Below are positions 1 to 7,194 of a stretch of 14,340 nt of DNA, piece by piece. A program made the translations under genes and the position numbers. Source of the DNA: Deltaproteobacteria bacterium (GTDB lineage Bacteria; Desulfobacterota; UBA8473); assembly GCA_030621455.1 (NCBI GenBank), contig JAUXHQ010000014.1, positions 1 through 14,340 on the forward strand. Direction: 5' to 3'. The notes beneath the pieces are model-generated. The model was given only the letters and a program-made list of their open reading frames with translations, made no database searches and was not told the origin of the DNA. Each line of letters begins with the position of its first letter. Position 1 is the first letter of the stretch.

Positions 1-377
1 CAATAGTTGTGGACAAAGAACAGATCAAGCAGGTTCTTCTCAACCTGTTCTTGAATGCCATGGATGCCATATCGGAAAACGGGACGATTGCCTTTGAAAC
101 CAGGGTAACAAACAGGAACAATTCCAAACGGTATGTGCAGATGGAGGTACGGGACACCGGAGAAGGGATACCGGAAGAGCACCTTGAGCAGATCTTTACC
201 CCGTTCTTTACTACGAAAGACGAGGGGAGCGGTTTAGGGTTATCCATATCCGACAGGATCGTTCAAGAACATTTGGGTTATGTTGAGGTGGAGAGTAAGG
301 TTGGGCATGGAACCTCCTTTTACGTAAACTTGCCCTTGGAACAGCCGTTTGTTAACCGGGCTAAGGACGCGGAATGA
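1..377 (+). CDS. Sensor histidine kinase, C-terminal ATPase part (5' truncated by window)
   Basis: This is the end of a histidine kinase. The reading frame is open from the first bases, so the gene starts outside the window and the GTG at 9 is an internal valine. Only the HATPase_c domain is visible. It has an N-box with [12 protein letters not shown], a G1 box DTGEGIP, an F-box FTPFFTTK and a G2 box GSGLGLSI, all intact, so it should bind ATP and autophosphorylate a histidine upstream of the window. The stop overlaps the next start as ATGA (374-377), which implies translational coupling with the degenerate receiver/AAA+/kinase-like protein. That arrangement makes the two likely partners. The signal it senses and any membrane segments cannot be seen. 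Confidence 0.93.
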   Translation, partial: IVVDKEQIKQVLLNLFLNAMDAISENGTIAFETRVTNRNNSKRYVQMEVRDTGEGIPEEHLEQIFTPFFTTKDEGSGLGLSISDRIVQEHLGYVEVESKVGHGTSFYVNLPLEQPFVNRAKDAE

Positions 378-2245
378 GAAAAATATTAGTTGTGGATGAT
401 TCTCTCAGTGTAAGAGAATCTCTTCTAATGATATTCAAGGACAATTTTGGTGTTGTAACCTCGGGTTTTGGGGAAGATGCCTTTTCGTTGATTGAAAAGG
501 GGGGGATAGACCTGGTTATCCTAGGCATCACTCACCCCCTGGGCGGCAAGCTGGAGTTCTTACTGAGATTGATCGAATATAATGCAGATATTGCTATTCT
601 ACTCATAACAGAACAGCCGACATTGAAAGAAGTGGTAGATGTCTTCGATTACAGTATCTCTGATCATGTAATCAAACCTTTTAGTGTATATGAGGTCAGA
701 GAGAAGGTTCAGGGGTTGTTAAGCCGGAAGAAGGCGACCCCTCCTCTTTCCGAGGTCTCTCACAAGGCCGGGAAGATTGCCAAATACCGGAGGATCTATG
801 GATCGCACCTTCTGGAGCAACAGGTAACAGCCATGGTGGCCAAAACCCTTGATAATGATGCGCCGGTCTTGATCCAGGGTGAAAATGGATCAGGGCACGA
901 CCTGGTGGCAAAGATTATTCATTACAATGGATTGAGAAAGGGAGAGGGCTTCTTCAAACTCAATTGTGCCATTTTGATTGAGGAATCCTTTGTAAAGTCT
1001 TTGCTTGCAATAAGTGGAGAACCATCTTCTGCAAGTTTCGGCACTTTATTCCTGGAAGGAATTGACAGAGCAAATCAGGGCATACAGATGCGGCTGATGG
1101 TGGTTATGGAAGAAGGGACAATCACAACGAAGAAAAACAAGGAGGTAGGTTTAAACCTCAGAATCATCGCGTCTACATGTAAAGACTTGTTGGAGAAAGT
1201 CAACCAGGGAAGGTTCAGGGAAGATCTCTTCCATCAATTAAACGTGATACCGATCAGACTGTCCCCTTTGCGTGAAAGAAGGGAAGATATACCAAAAATC
1301 GCGGAGGACATCCTCAATGAGGCAAGTGAAAGGATGAAGTTACAGAGGAAAAGGTTGTCTCCGGACGCATTAAATGAACTAAAAAACTATTACTGGCCGG
1401 GAAACTTGACTGAATTGGAAAGTGTCATAACCAGGAGTGCGATCCTGGCAGACACGGAGATTATCTCCGGAGGAGAGGTGTACTTTAGCATTGAGGGGAA
1501 TATGGTCAGAGTACCACCAAAGGACGAGGGGATGGAGAGTCTTGGCAAAGAAAGGTTATTAGATTTCTCTTTTGATACCCTTATGGTCAACCTCGCCCAT
1601 GAAATCAATAACCCGCTGGTTTCCATAAAAACTTTTACCCAGCTTCTGCCGGAGAGATTTGATGATGATAAATTTCGAGGAGAGTTTCATCAAATAGTAG
1701 AAGAAGATGTAAACAGGATATGCAGTCTCATGGAAGGGATTACAGGCTATACCCAATTTTCAAAACCGATATTTTGCAGGGTTGACGTTTGTTCTGTAAT
1801 TGAAGATGCCCTGAGGAAAAACCGAGACAAGCTGGTTCGAAGTAAATCAATTGTGTTGAAGAAGTTTGAGAAGGATTTACCACCGGTGTTGAGTGATAAA
1901 GATCAGCTCCGGTATATCTTTGACAACGTCTTTTCAAACGCTATCTCCATAGCGCCTGAAGGTATGGATTTGTCGCTATCTGCAGCGGTATCAGACCGGG
2001 ATTTGAGAGGGATGAATCATCTGGCAGGCCTGGAAGAATTAGATGGCAGGACGGTGGAGATAACAATCCCCTTGGCCTATCTTAAAATGAATTCCTTAAC
2101 TTTACCGGATAGCCCCCCGATTACGGGGTTGAGATTATTTCTGACCCAGAGATTGGTAAACAAGAATCTGGGATTGATGGAGATAAAGGCCATTGCTGAG
2201 GGGGAAGCGCTGATTAAGATAAAACTGCCGGCCGCCTTCAATTGA
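374..2245 (+). CDS. Degenerate receiver / NtrC-like AAA+ / HisKA / HATPase-like signalling protein
   Basis: A 623-residue protein with an unusual domain chain. Residues 1-117 form a receiver: acidic pair D8-D9, T79 and K101 are present, but the phosphoacceptor aspartate is Gly51. Residues 138-370 match a sigma-54 activator AAA+ domain with its key positions changed: Walker A Lys is His175 (GENGSGHD), the GAFTGA loop is absent (about 209-221), Walker B reads FLEG, the Arg-finger position is Gln288, and sensor II NxREL reads NLTEL. No DNA-binding helix-turn-helix follows. Instead residues 400-462 form a HisKA region with an intact H-box (NLAHEINNPL, His409), then an ATPase-like domain keeping N-box asparagines (N518, N522) but lacking the DxGxG, F and GxGxG boxes. 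The frame is long and uninterrupted, which argues for selection rather than decay. It is translationally coupled to the intact kinase before it. I infer a non-catalytic scaffold or phosphotransfer partner. Confidence 0.85.
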   Translation: MRKILVVDDSLSVRESLLMIFKDNFGVVTSGFGEDAFSLIEKGGIDLVILGITHPLGGKLEFLLRLIEYNADIAILLITEQPTLKEVVDVFDYSISDHVIKPFSVYEVREKVQGLLSRKKATPPLSEVSHKAGKIAKYRRIYGSHLLEQQVTAMVAKTLDNDAPVLIQGENGSGHDLVAKIIHYNGLRKGEGFFKLNCAILIEESFVKSLLAISGEPSSASFGTLFLEGIDRANQGIQMRLMVVMEEGTITTKKNKEVGLNLRIIASTCKDLLEKVNQGRFREDLFHQLNVIPIRLSPLRERREDIPKIAEDILNEASERMKLQRKRLSPDALNELKNYYWPGNLTELESVITRSAILADTEIISGGEVYFSIEGNMVRVPPKDEGMESLGKERLLDFSFDTLMVNLAHEINNPLVSIKTFTQLLPERFDDDKFRGEFHQIVEEDVNRICSLMEGITGYTQFSKPIFCRVDVCSVIEDALRKNRDKLVRSKSIVLKKFEKDLPPVLSDKDQLRYIFDNVFSNAISIAPEGMDLSLSAAVSDRDLRGMNHLAGLEELDGRTVEITIPLAYLKMNSLTLPDSPPITGLRLFLTQRLVNKNLGLMEIKAIAEGEALIKIKLPAAFN

Positions 2246-2255
2246 GGGTTATTGA

Positions 2256-2376
2256 GAAGAGTTTCGACCTGTGCAGTTGGTCAGGTGTGCCGGCGCTTAA
2301 CGCAATCCTGTTAACTGAACCATCGGAGACACTTAAAAACACTAGGTTTGTGTAACTGCACAGGTCGAAAAGTTTC
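2256..2376. repeat. Small inverted-repeat (MITE-like) element with 10-bp flanking near-duplication
   Basis: A 17-bp perfect inverted repeat lies at 2262-2278 (TTTCGACCTGTGCAGTT) and 2354-2370. Read as a transposed unit, the element is 2266-2366 (101 bp) with 13-bp ends GACCTGTGCAGTT. It is bounded by GAAGAGTTTC (2256-2265) and GAAAAGTTTC (2367-2376), which agree at 9 of 10 positions. There is no room for a transposase. The flanking similarity supports a mobile origin, but a simple structured 3' RNA of the upstream gene is an alternative. The 10-mer CTGTGCAGTT recurs at 2484-2493, close to the sigma-54-like site. Confidence 0.5.
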
Positions 2377-2424
2377 AGATAGTAAAACATATAGATAAAG
2401 GATTTAGCATTCGCCAATTGTGGG

Positions 2425-2454
2425 GCCACTTACGTGATGTGAGTGGCTTTTTTT
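2425..2454 (+). terminator. Rho-independent terminator
   Basis: An 8-bp stem (GCCACTTA pairing with TGAGTGGC, including one G-T pair) encloses a 7-base loop and is followed at once by seven T residues. It lies about 180 bp after the degenerate signalling gene and closes that transcription unit, beyond the small inverted-repeat element. Confidence 0.8.
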
Positions 2455-2473
2455 ATTTGCAACAATGAAACTT

Positions 2474-2489
2474 AGGCACGTTCTGTGCA
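2474..2489 (+). promoter_or_regulatory. Possible sigma-54 promoter upstream of the receiver-kinase gene
   Basis: AGGCACGTTCTGTGCA has the -24 GG (2475-2476) and -12 GC (2487-2488) exactly 12 bases apart, and the GGCACG block matches the consensus TGGCACG-N4-TTGCA. Deviations are A for T before GG and G for the first T of TTGC. The start of transcription would fall near 2500. The caveat is that CTGTGCAGTT inside it is also the end sequence of the nearby 101-bp element, and GCAC/GTGC is itself palindromic, so the match could be partly coincidental. Confidence 0.4.
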
Positions 2490-2743
2490 GTTAAGCGTTA
2501 TATTTCGGCATTTTAACATCAAGTATTTGACTCACCTCGGTTTTAAGTGCTAAAGATATTCCGGACTTATGACGATAACTGGATCAATAGCCAAAGGCGT
2601 GTATTTCAAGACTACCTCATCATGAACACTGAATTAACCCAGGAAGACGTGCCCTGTGGGACAGCGAAGTCAATATTTTGACGGATTGAAGACGTATGTG
2701 TCAAAAATCTGTCGAACTAAAGGTTGACACGAAAGGTAATGAT
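2490..2743 (+). other. Leader region without a recognised gene
   Basis: About 250 bp lie between the candidate sigma-54 site and the chosen start of the receiver-kinase gene. I see no convincing ORF, tRNA or riboswitch. An in-frame ATG at 2696 could extend the kinase by 16 residues, but it has a poorer ribosome site and the extension lies before the receiver fold. Confidence 0.5.
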
Positions 2744-3928
2744 ATGGAGGACAAAGCAAATATTCTAGTAGTGGACGATGAACTCGGCCCGAGGGAATCT
2801 CTTCGAATGATCCTGAAACCCTTCTCGAACGTGCATACAGTTGAAAATGGCCAACTCGCCTTGGACTTCATAAAACAAAAACCTGTAAATCTGGTCACAT
2901 TGGATCTCAAGATGCCTGGGCTTGGTGGGGTAGAGGTATTAAAGGGCATAAAAAACCACAACCCGGAGATTGAGGTAATCATCCTCACGGGCTTCGGAAG
3001 TTTGGATACCGCGGCGGAGGCGGTGAGACAGGGAGCTTTGGACTATATTACTAAACCTTTTGACGTGGATCGAGTGGAAAATGTTGTGAGAAAGGGGCTG
3101 GAGAAGCACAAATTCAATGTCCTGAGCGGTCAGTTGGCCAGGAGTTTGGATGTCCCGGAAAGAGCCGCTGATGACGCTGGGAAAGAGAACGTGGAGCCAT
3201 TAGAGGATAGACTTCTATGTGCAGAGAAACTGGCCATCCTGGGCCAGCTGGCCCCTAAGATCGCCCATGAGATCAATAACAGTTTACAGGTTGTCCAAGT
3301 AAGGGCCGACCAGGGCTTGAGAAAATCCAAGCAGGGAGATCTCTTCAATAAGTACTTCGACAATATCTCTATAGGGGCCCGAAAGATAGACCATATTGCC
3401 CAACAGTTGATGACCTATGGGAAGCCATCTGGACATAAGGAGGAGATGATAAGCATACAGGATGTCCTGGAAGACTGTGTGAGGTTGCTTACGGAATTTG
3501 GTGAGATTAAGAGGTGTGAGATACACAGGTTCTACCGGGATGGCGTACCCTTAATTATGGCGGACAAATTTGAATTGGAACATCTCTTTATAAATTTGAT
3601 TATGAATGCCTCCCACGCCATGGAAGGGGCGGAGGAGAATAAACTGGTTATAGAGACATACCTCAACCCGGATGGGGATTTTGTTGAGATAAGCATTTCA
3701 GATACAGGGTTCGGTATACCGGAAGAAAATGTAAAAAAGATATTCACCCCTTTCTTTACCACAAAAAGAGGAAACGGTGGTAGCGGGCTTGGCCTCTCTA
3801 TTGTAAAGAATATCGTTGACAGGCATCACGGGCGTATTGATGTACAAAGTGAAACAGAGAGAGGAACGACCTTTAGGGTTAGTCTGCCTGTAAACACTGA
3901 AACTCGAAACCTGGAGCGGTGCAAATAA
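2744..3928 (+). CDS. Receiver-histidine kinase (REC-HisKA-HATPase), soluble
   Basis: A 394-residue two-component protein. Residues 5-122 are a complete receiver: D11-D12, phosphoacceptor D54 in TLDLKMPG, T82 and K104. A linker (123-160) leads to a HisKA domain with His175 in KIAHEINNSL (the usual Pro after NN is Ser). The ATPase domain has N-box INLIMNASHAM, G1 DTGFGIP, F-box FTPFFTTK and G2 GSGLGLSI, so it looks catalytically competent. No signal peptide or membrane helix is seen; it should be cytosolic and receive phosphate from another kinase through D54. Start chosen at ATG 2744, because AAAGG precedes it at good spacing and the protein then begins just before the receiver; ATG 2696 is the alternative. 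No obvious output domain exists, so its role is phosphorelay or modulation of a separate regulator. Confidence 0.9.
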   Translation: MEDKANILVVDDELGPRESLRMILKPFSNVHTVENGQLALDFIKQKPVNLVTLDLKMPGLGGVEVLKGIKNHNPEIEVIILTGFGSLDTAAEAVRQGALDYITKPFDVDRVENVVRKGLEKHKFNVLSGQLARSLDVPERAADDAGKENVEPLEDRLLCAEKLAILGQLAPKIAHEINNSLQVVQVRADQGLRKSKQGDLFNKYFDNISIGARKIDHIAQQLMTYGKPSGHKEEMISIQDVLEDCVRLLTEFGEIKRCEIHRFYRDGVPLIMADKFELEHLFINLIMNASHAMEGAEENKLVIETYLNPDGDFVEISISDTGFGIPEENVKKIFTPFFTTKRGNGGSGLGLSIVKNIVDRHHGRIDVQSETERGTTFRVSLPVNTETRNLERCK

Positions 3929-3952
3929 AGTGTAAACTATCCCTGCCGTGTA

Positions 3953-4012
3953 ATGAAAGATGCCGAGAAGACAATGGGATTTCAAGAACTGAGGGTGTGG
4001 GAGAAAGACTAA
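3953..4012 (+). pseudogene. Possible 19-codon remnant of a four-helix-bundle (S23-type) protein
   Basis: ATG at 3953 opens a 19-codon frame ending at TAA 4010-4012. Its end reads GFQELRVWEKD. Proteins of the four-helix-bundle / 23S rRNA intervening-sequence family commonly begin with a phrase like F-x-x-L-x-V-W-x-K, so this looks like the first few residues of such a gene with the rest lost. It is very short, and the resemblance rests on about ten residues. It may instead be chance, or a leader peptide for the gene at 4037. Confidence 0.25.
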
Positions 4013-4036
4013 GGGTTTGTAAAAAAGGAGATCTCT

Positions 4037-4771
4037 GTGCAGAGCAGACTGTTAAGGTGCGTAGAGTGCGATGAGATTATCAATATGACAGAGCACGATT
4101 TTTCTGTTGAATACTACTATGATGAAGAGAATGAGCGTTTCATCGAGCATCCTAAGGATGATAGGAAATCCTTTATAACAGGGCACAGGGGGCATGATAT
4201 AGAAGAACTGAGGGTGAATAAGGCTACCTATGTTAGTGATCGTCCCTATTCTGAACCCTTAAAAACCGGTTATTTTGAGGCAACAAACGGAAGGGAGACT
4301 TTTGTAATAAAAAAATACAGAGATACGATTGAATCGCCGATAACATATGAGTTAATCAATGGCCACATCGAAATAGTAAGTGTAGAACTGAAGATCCAGA
4401 ATGAGGAGATCCGAAGGCAGATTCGCACAGAGATAAGTCCCCCTATATCGGAGGATAAAATAACCCGACTAATGTGGGTTATGCAACGTGTAGTCTCGCA
4501 ATTGAACGCGAATATTCTGTTACACGATTCTCTTGAATCGGATAACCCCTTAATCTCATACTGCAAACTTGATAATCGTTCATTAGAGGACATGATAGAA
4601 CTGGGTAAAGACATATTTGAGAAAGAAGAATTCAAAAAAATACGAGACTTTATCTACGCGAACAGTGGTCATGACGGGGTAATGGCGCCGCTGGTGAAAC
4701 GTCAATTCGCCATTAAGAATTTTTGCCAAACAGGAAAAAGGGTGCAGGTAAAACAGGGAATGCTCTCTTAA
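4037..4771 (+). CDS. Hypothetical protein with N-terminal CxxC
   Basis: I do not recognise this 244-residue protein. The GTG start at 4037 is supported by AAAGGAG at 4024-4030, six bases upstream. The N-terminus carries one C-x2-C pair (C8, C11: CVECDE), half of a zinc-ribbon-like motif; no second close pair is visible, so zinc binding would need dimerisation or other ligands. The protein is rich in acidic residues (for example YYYDEENERF) and has no signal peptide or membrane helix. The C-terminal third looks helical (LEDMIELGKDIFEKEEFKKI) and ends in a basic stretch. It lies 108 bp after the receiver-kinase gene with no terminator between, so co-transcription is plausible, but its function is unknown. 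Confidence 0.75.
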   Translation: MQSRLLRCVECDEIINMTEHDFSVEYYYDEENERFIEHPKDDRKSFITGHRGHDIEELRVNKATYVSDRPYSEPLKTGYFEATNGRETFVIKKYRDTIESPITYELINGHIEIVSVELKIQNEEIRRQIRTEISPPISEDKITRLMWVMQRVVSQLNANILLHDSLESDNPLISYCKLDNRSLEDMIELGKDIFEKEEFKKIRDFIYANSGHDGVMAPLVKRQFAIKNFCQTGKRVQVKQGMLS

Positions 4772-4856
4772 TATGTGAGGGTTTTGATTCATTAACTCGA
4801 TATCAGGGATACTTCTACGAAAAAAAACGATTTTTAAAAGCTCTGGTAAAAATTAC

Positions 4857-4885
4857 TTGACATACGTCTCATTTTACTATATTTT
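4857..4885 (+). promoter_or_regulatory. Candidate sigma-70 promoter in the spacer before rho
   Basis: TTGACA at 4857-4862 is a perfect -35 hexamer. A -10 is available as TATATT (4878-4883, spacer 15) or TATTTT (4880-4885, spacer 17). It is the best vegetative promoter I can find in the 822-bp spacer before rho. A transcript from it would carry a leader of about 700 nt containing two inverted-repeat elements. Confidence 0.4.
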
Positions 4886-4920
4886 AACAAATGAAGATGC
4901 TATATATTTGCCTTCCCACA

Positions 4921-4978
4921 GAGTTTATCCAAAAAAGCTGTTATTGTACCAGAGGCTCTAATAGCGTTTCATAAACTC
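4921..4978 (+). repeat. Long imperfect hairpin in the rho upstream region
   Basis: GAGTTTAT (4921-4928) pairs with ATAAACTC (4971-4978). Inside it GCTGTTA (4937-4943) pairs with TAATAGC (4959-4965), allowing one G-T pair. It lies about 40 bp downstream of the candidate sigma-70 promoter, so it would sit near the 5' end of that transcript. There is no T-tract, so it is not a simple terminator. It could be a leader RNA structure or a decayed repeat. Confidence 0.4.
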
Positions 4979-5031
4979 ACCTTTGGGGCGAATCCCTCGA
5001 AAAATAGTACTCCGTATTAAAAAAAGGCTTT

Positions 5032-5251
5032 AAGTGTAACCTTTTTTCGTTTGATGTCCGGCGGCCACTGTCATATTTGCTGCCGGTTGCTTGTTGTTCG
5101 TTGTACATAAGGGCCTTTCGTAACCCCACGTAATCCTATGAAACTCCGATACAATTGGTACCAATACTTTGTGAAGAACTGTAGTTCACAACGGGCAACA
5201 AGAAGTAAGCGGGCGGCAACTGGAATGCGGTAACGAAAAAAGGTTACACTC
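5032..5251. mobile_element. MITE-like element, copy 1 (220 bp)
   Basis: Terminal inverted repeats of 20 bp match at 19 of 20 positions: AAGTGTAACCTTTTTTCGTT at 5032-5051, and the complement of 5232-5251. The flanking 9-mers AAAGGCTTT (5023-5031) and AAAGCCTTA (5252-5260) agree at 7 of 9 positions, consistent with an aged 9-bp target duplication. Further imperfect pairing inside (CTTGTTG near 5090 with CAACAAG near 5198; TTGTGAA with TTCACAA around 5168-5190) would let most of the element fold on itself. It has no coding capacity. A second copy with the same ends and nearly the same length lies between prmC and murA. It is probably mobilised in trans by a full-length IS elsewhere; a 9-bp duplication occurs in IS4- and IS1-type families among others. 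Confidence 0.75.
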
Positions 5252-5393
5252 AAAGCCTTATACACTAAGACTTATCATATTATGTACGGTTTTTCTGACT
5301 TTGACCAGTGTGCGTATCCACAAAGTCGCGCAAGGTACCGCTCCTCTGTAAGAGGTGCGCGGGGTTTTGGCTATTTTTGGATGGAAACTAACT
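5252..5393 (+). other. Spacer with two small hairpins and a solo element end
   Basis: GACTTTG (5297-5303) pairs with CAAAGTC (5321-5327). A GC-rich stem centred on CCTCT-GTA-AGAGG (5339-5359) is followed by GGGGTTTT and a later T-rich run, a weak terminator-like arrangement. ATTTTTGGATGGAAACT at 5373-5389 matches the right end of the adjacent 144-bp element at 15 of 17 positions in the same orientation, suggesting a remnant of another copy next to it. I see no gene here. Confidence 0.4.
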
Positions 5394-5537
5394 AGTGTCC
5401 ATCCAGAAATGAGGATTTTTATTCAAGATCAAGGCATGCGAAAAAAAATAACCGCCGGCATATATTTGATATTCCGAGGATTATTTTTTGAGCATAACGC
5501 AGATATTGGGCAAAAAGACCATTTATGGATGGACACT
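5394..5537. mobile_element. MITE-like element of a second family (144 bp)
   Basis: The ends AGTGTCCATCCAGAAAT (5394-5410) and ATTTATGGATGGACACT (5521-5537) are inverted repeats matching at 16 of 17 positions. AACT occurs immediately outside both ends (5390-5393 and 5538-5541), a possible 4-bp target duplication. A 62-codon open frame crosses the element but resembles nothing I recognise and has no ribosome site, so I treat it as fortuitous. The element ends 56 bp before the rho start and may place its own sequence in the rho leader. Confidence 0.65.
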
Positions 5538-5593
5538 AACTAAGGTCGATTTTTCCTTGGGGCTTCAATTCAGCATAGCAAAAGGAGAGGAAA

Positions 5594-6847
5594 GTGAGTC
5601 TGAATTTAAAAGATCTTAAAGAGAAAAGGATTAGTGGGTTGACGAACCTGGCAAGGCGACTAAAGATAGAAGGGGCTAGTTGCCTGAGCAAACAGGAGTT
5701 GATCTTTGCTATCCTTCAAGCTGAGACCGAGAAGAACGGGTTGATATACGGAGAAGGAGTGCTGGAGACCCTGCCGGATGGGTTCGGCTTCTTGCGGGCC
5801 CCTGACTATAGTTATTTGCCGGGGCCCGATGACATATATGTCTCACCTTCCCAGATTAGAAGGTTTAATTTGTTAACAGGTGACACGGTTTCTGGTCAGA
5901 TAAGACCGCCAAAGGATAGTGAAAGGTATTTTGCCCTTCTTAAAGTGGAGTCCGTCAACTTTGAAAACCCTGAGGCCTCTAGGGAAAAGACCCTTTTCGA
6001 TAATCTGGTTCCGCTCTATCCCGAGCAAAAACTCAATCTGGAGACAGAGGCGGAAGACCTCTCCACAAGAATAATGGATTTGTTGACCCCTATCGGAAAA
6101 GGGCAAAGGGGCCTTATCGTTTCACCACCTCGAGCCGGAAAGACGATGCTCCTTCAAAACATCGCTAATTCCATTACAACTAATCACGAAGAGGTAATCC
6201 TCATAGTCCTTTTGATAGACGAGCGCCCGGAAGAAGTGACGGATATGCAGCGTTCAGTTCGCGGAGAAGTTGTTAGTTCGACTTTTGACGAACCGGCGCA
6301 GAGACATGTGCAGGTTGCTGAGATGATTATCGAGAAGGCTAAGAGACTCGTAGAACACAAGAGGGATGTTGTCATTCTATTGGACAGCATTACCAGATTG
6401 GCCAGGGCTTACAATGCGGTGGTGCCGCCGAGTGGTAAGGTTCTGTCAGGGGGGGTAGATTCCAGCGCTCTCCACCGTCCAAAGAGGTTCTTTGGAGCAG
6501 CAAGAAACATCGAGGAAGGAGGGAGCCTCACCATTATCGCCACTGCCTTGATCGATACCGGTAGCAGGATGGACGAGGTAATCTTCGAAGAATTTAAAGG
6601 TACAGGCAACATGGAGCTCCATCTGGACAGAAAGCTGAGTGACAGAAGGATATTTCCGGCAATAGACATAAATCGCTCAGGTACTAGAAAAGAGGAACTA
6701 CTCATCCCAAAGGAAGACTTGAATAGAATATGGATACTTCGAAAGATAATTCAACCAATGAATACTATTGATGCATTGGATTTTCTAAAAGAGAAGATTT
6801 CAGATACCAAGACGAACTCGGAGTTTTTGGAATCCATGAGTAAGTAG
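5594..6847 (+). CDS. rho: Transcription termination factor Rho
   Basis: Hexameric RNA-dependent ATPase/translocase that ends transcription at Rho-dependent sites. The 417-residue length is typical. The N-terminal Rho helix bundle (about 5-45) is followed by the cold-shock-like RNA-binding domain with RNP1-like GFGFLRAP (63-70). The ATPase core has Walker A PPRAGKT (178-184), [12 protein letters not shown], Walker [17 protein letters not shown], the Q-loop segment with [21 protein letters not shown], and the R-loop GTGNMEL. No long N-terminal insertion is present. The start is GTG at 5594 with a strong AAAGGAGAGG (5581-5590) just upstream. It leads a block continuing into rpmE after 100 bp. 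Its long, repeat-filled upstream region could matter for autogenous control, which is known for rho in other bacteria but not demonstrated here. Confidence 0.98.
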   Translation: MSLNLKDLKEKRISGLTNLARRLKIEGASCLSKQELIFAILQAETEKNGLIYGEGVLETLPDGFGFLRAPDYSYLPGPDDIYVSPSQIRRFNLLTGDTVSGQIRPPKDSERYFALLKVESVNFENPEASREKTLFDNLVPLYPEQKLNLETEAEDLSTRIMDLLTPIGKGQRGLIVSPPRAGKTMLLQNIANSITTNHEEVILIVLLIDERPEEVTDMQRSVRGEVVSSTFDEPAQRHVQVAEMIIEKAKRLVEHKRDVVILLDSITRLARAYNAVVPPSGKVLSGGVDSSALHRPKRFFGAARNIEEGGSLTIIATALIDTGSRMDEVIFEEFKGTGNMELHLDRKLSDRRIFPAIDINRSGTRKEELLIPKEDLNRIWILRKIIQPMNTIDALDFLKEKISDTKTNSEFLESMSK

Positions 6848-6947
6848 AACCCCATAAAAAAATAAATTTTACGAGGTGCGCAGCTTGCTTTGAGACACTA
6901 GGGTTCAGGGGGAAGGCGCAAGCGTTTGTAATCCGGAGGAAAGCAGT

Positions 6948-7148
6948 ATGAAGAAAGAAATTCACCCCAATTACTACCCAACAACCATAAGGTGCGCCTG
7001 TGGGAATACCATTGAGACAAGGTCTACAAAGAAGGACATAGTAGTGGAAATATGTTCCAAATGCCATCCCTTCTTTACGGGGAAGCAAAAGCTCATAGAT
7101 TCAGCGGGACGAGTGGAGAAGTTTAGAAGGAAATACGGCATGGAATAA
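6948..7148 (+). CDS. rpmE: 50S ribosomal protein bL31, zinc-binding type
   Basis: Small ribosomal protein of the large subunit, at the central protuberance bridging to the small subunit. The 66 residues begin [11 protein letters not shown], characteristic of bL31. Four cysteines, C16 and C18 (CACG) and C36 and C39 (CSKC), form the zinc site, so this is the Zn-containing (C+) form rather than the cysteine-free form induced in zinc shortage. The end [23 protein letters not shown] is typical. ATG 6948 is preceded by CGGAGGAAA (6934-6942). It lies between rho and prfA, a common bacterial arrangement. Confidence 0.97.
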   Translation: MKKEIHPNYYPTTIRCACGNTIETRSTKKDIVVEICSKCHPFFTGKQKLIDSAGRVEKFRRKYGME

Positions 7149-7194
7149 AGACAAAAAGTAGGGTTACACTTTTTTAAAGGAATGCCGATAAATA

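Noticed and set aside
2696..2743. Upstream ATG adding 16 residues to the receiver-kinase
   Set aside because: Weaker ribosome site, and the extra residues precede the receiver fold; the ATG at 2744 has AAAGG at proper spacing.
5355..5543. A 62-codon + strand frame upstream of rho
   Set aside because: It spans both ends of the 144-bp inverted-repeat element, has no ribosome site and resembles no protein; treated as fortuitous.
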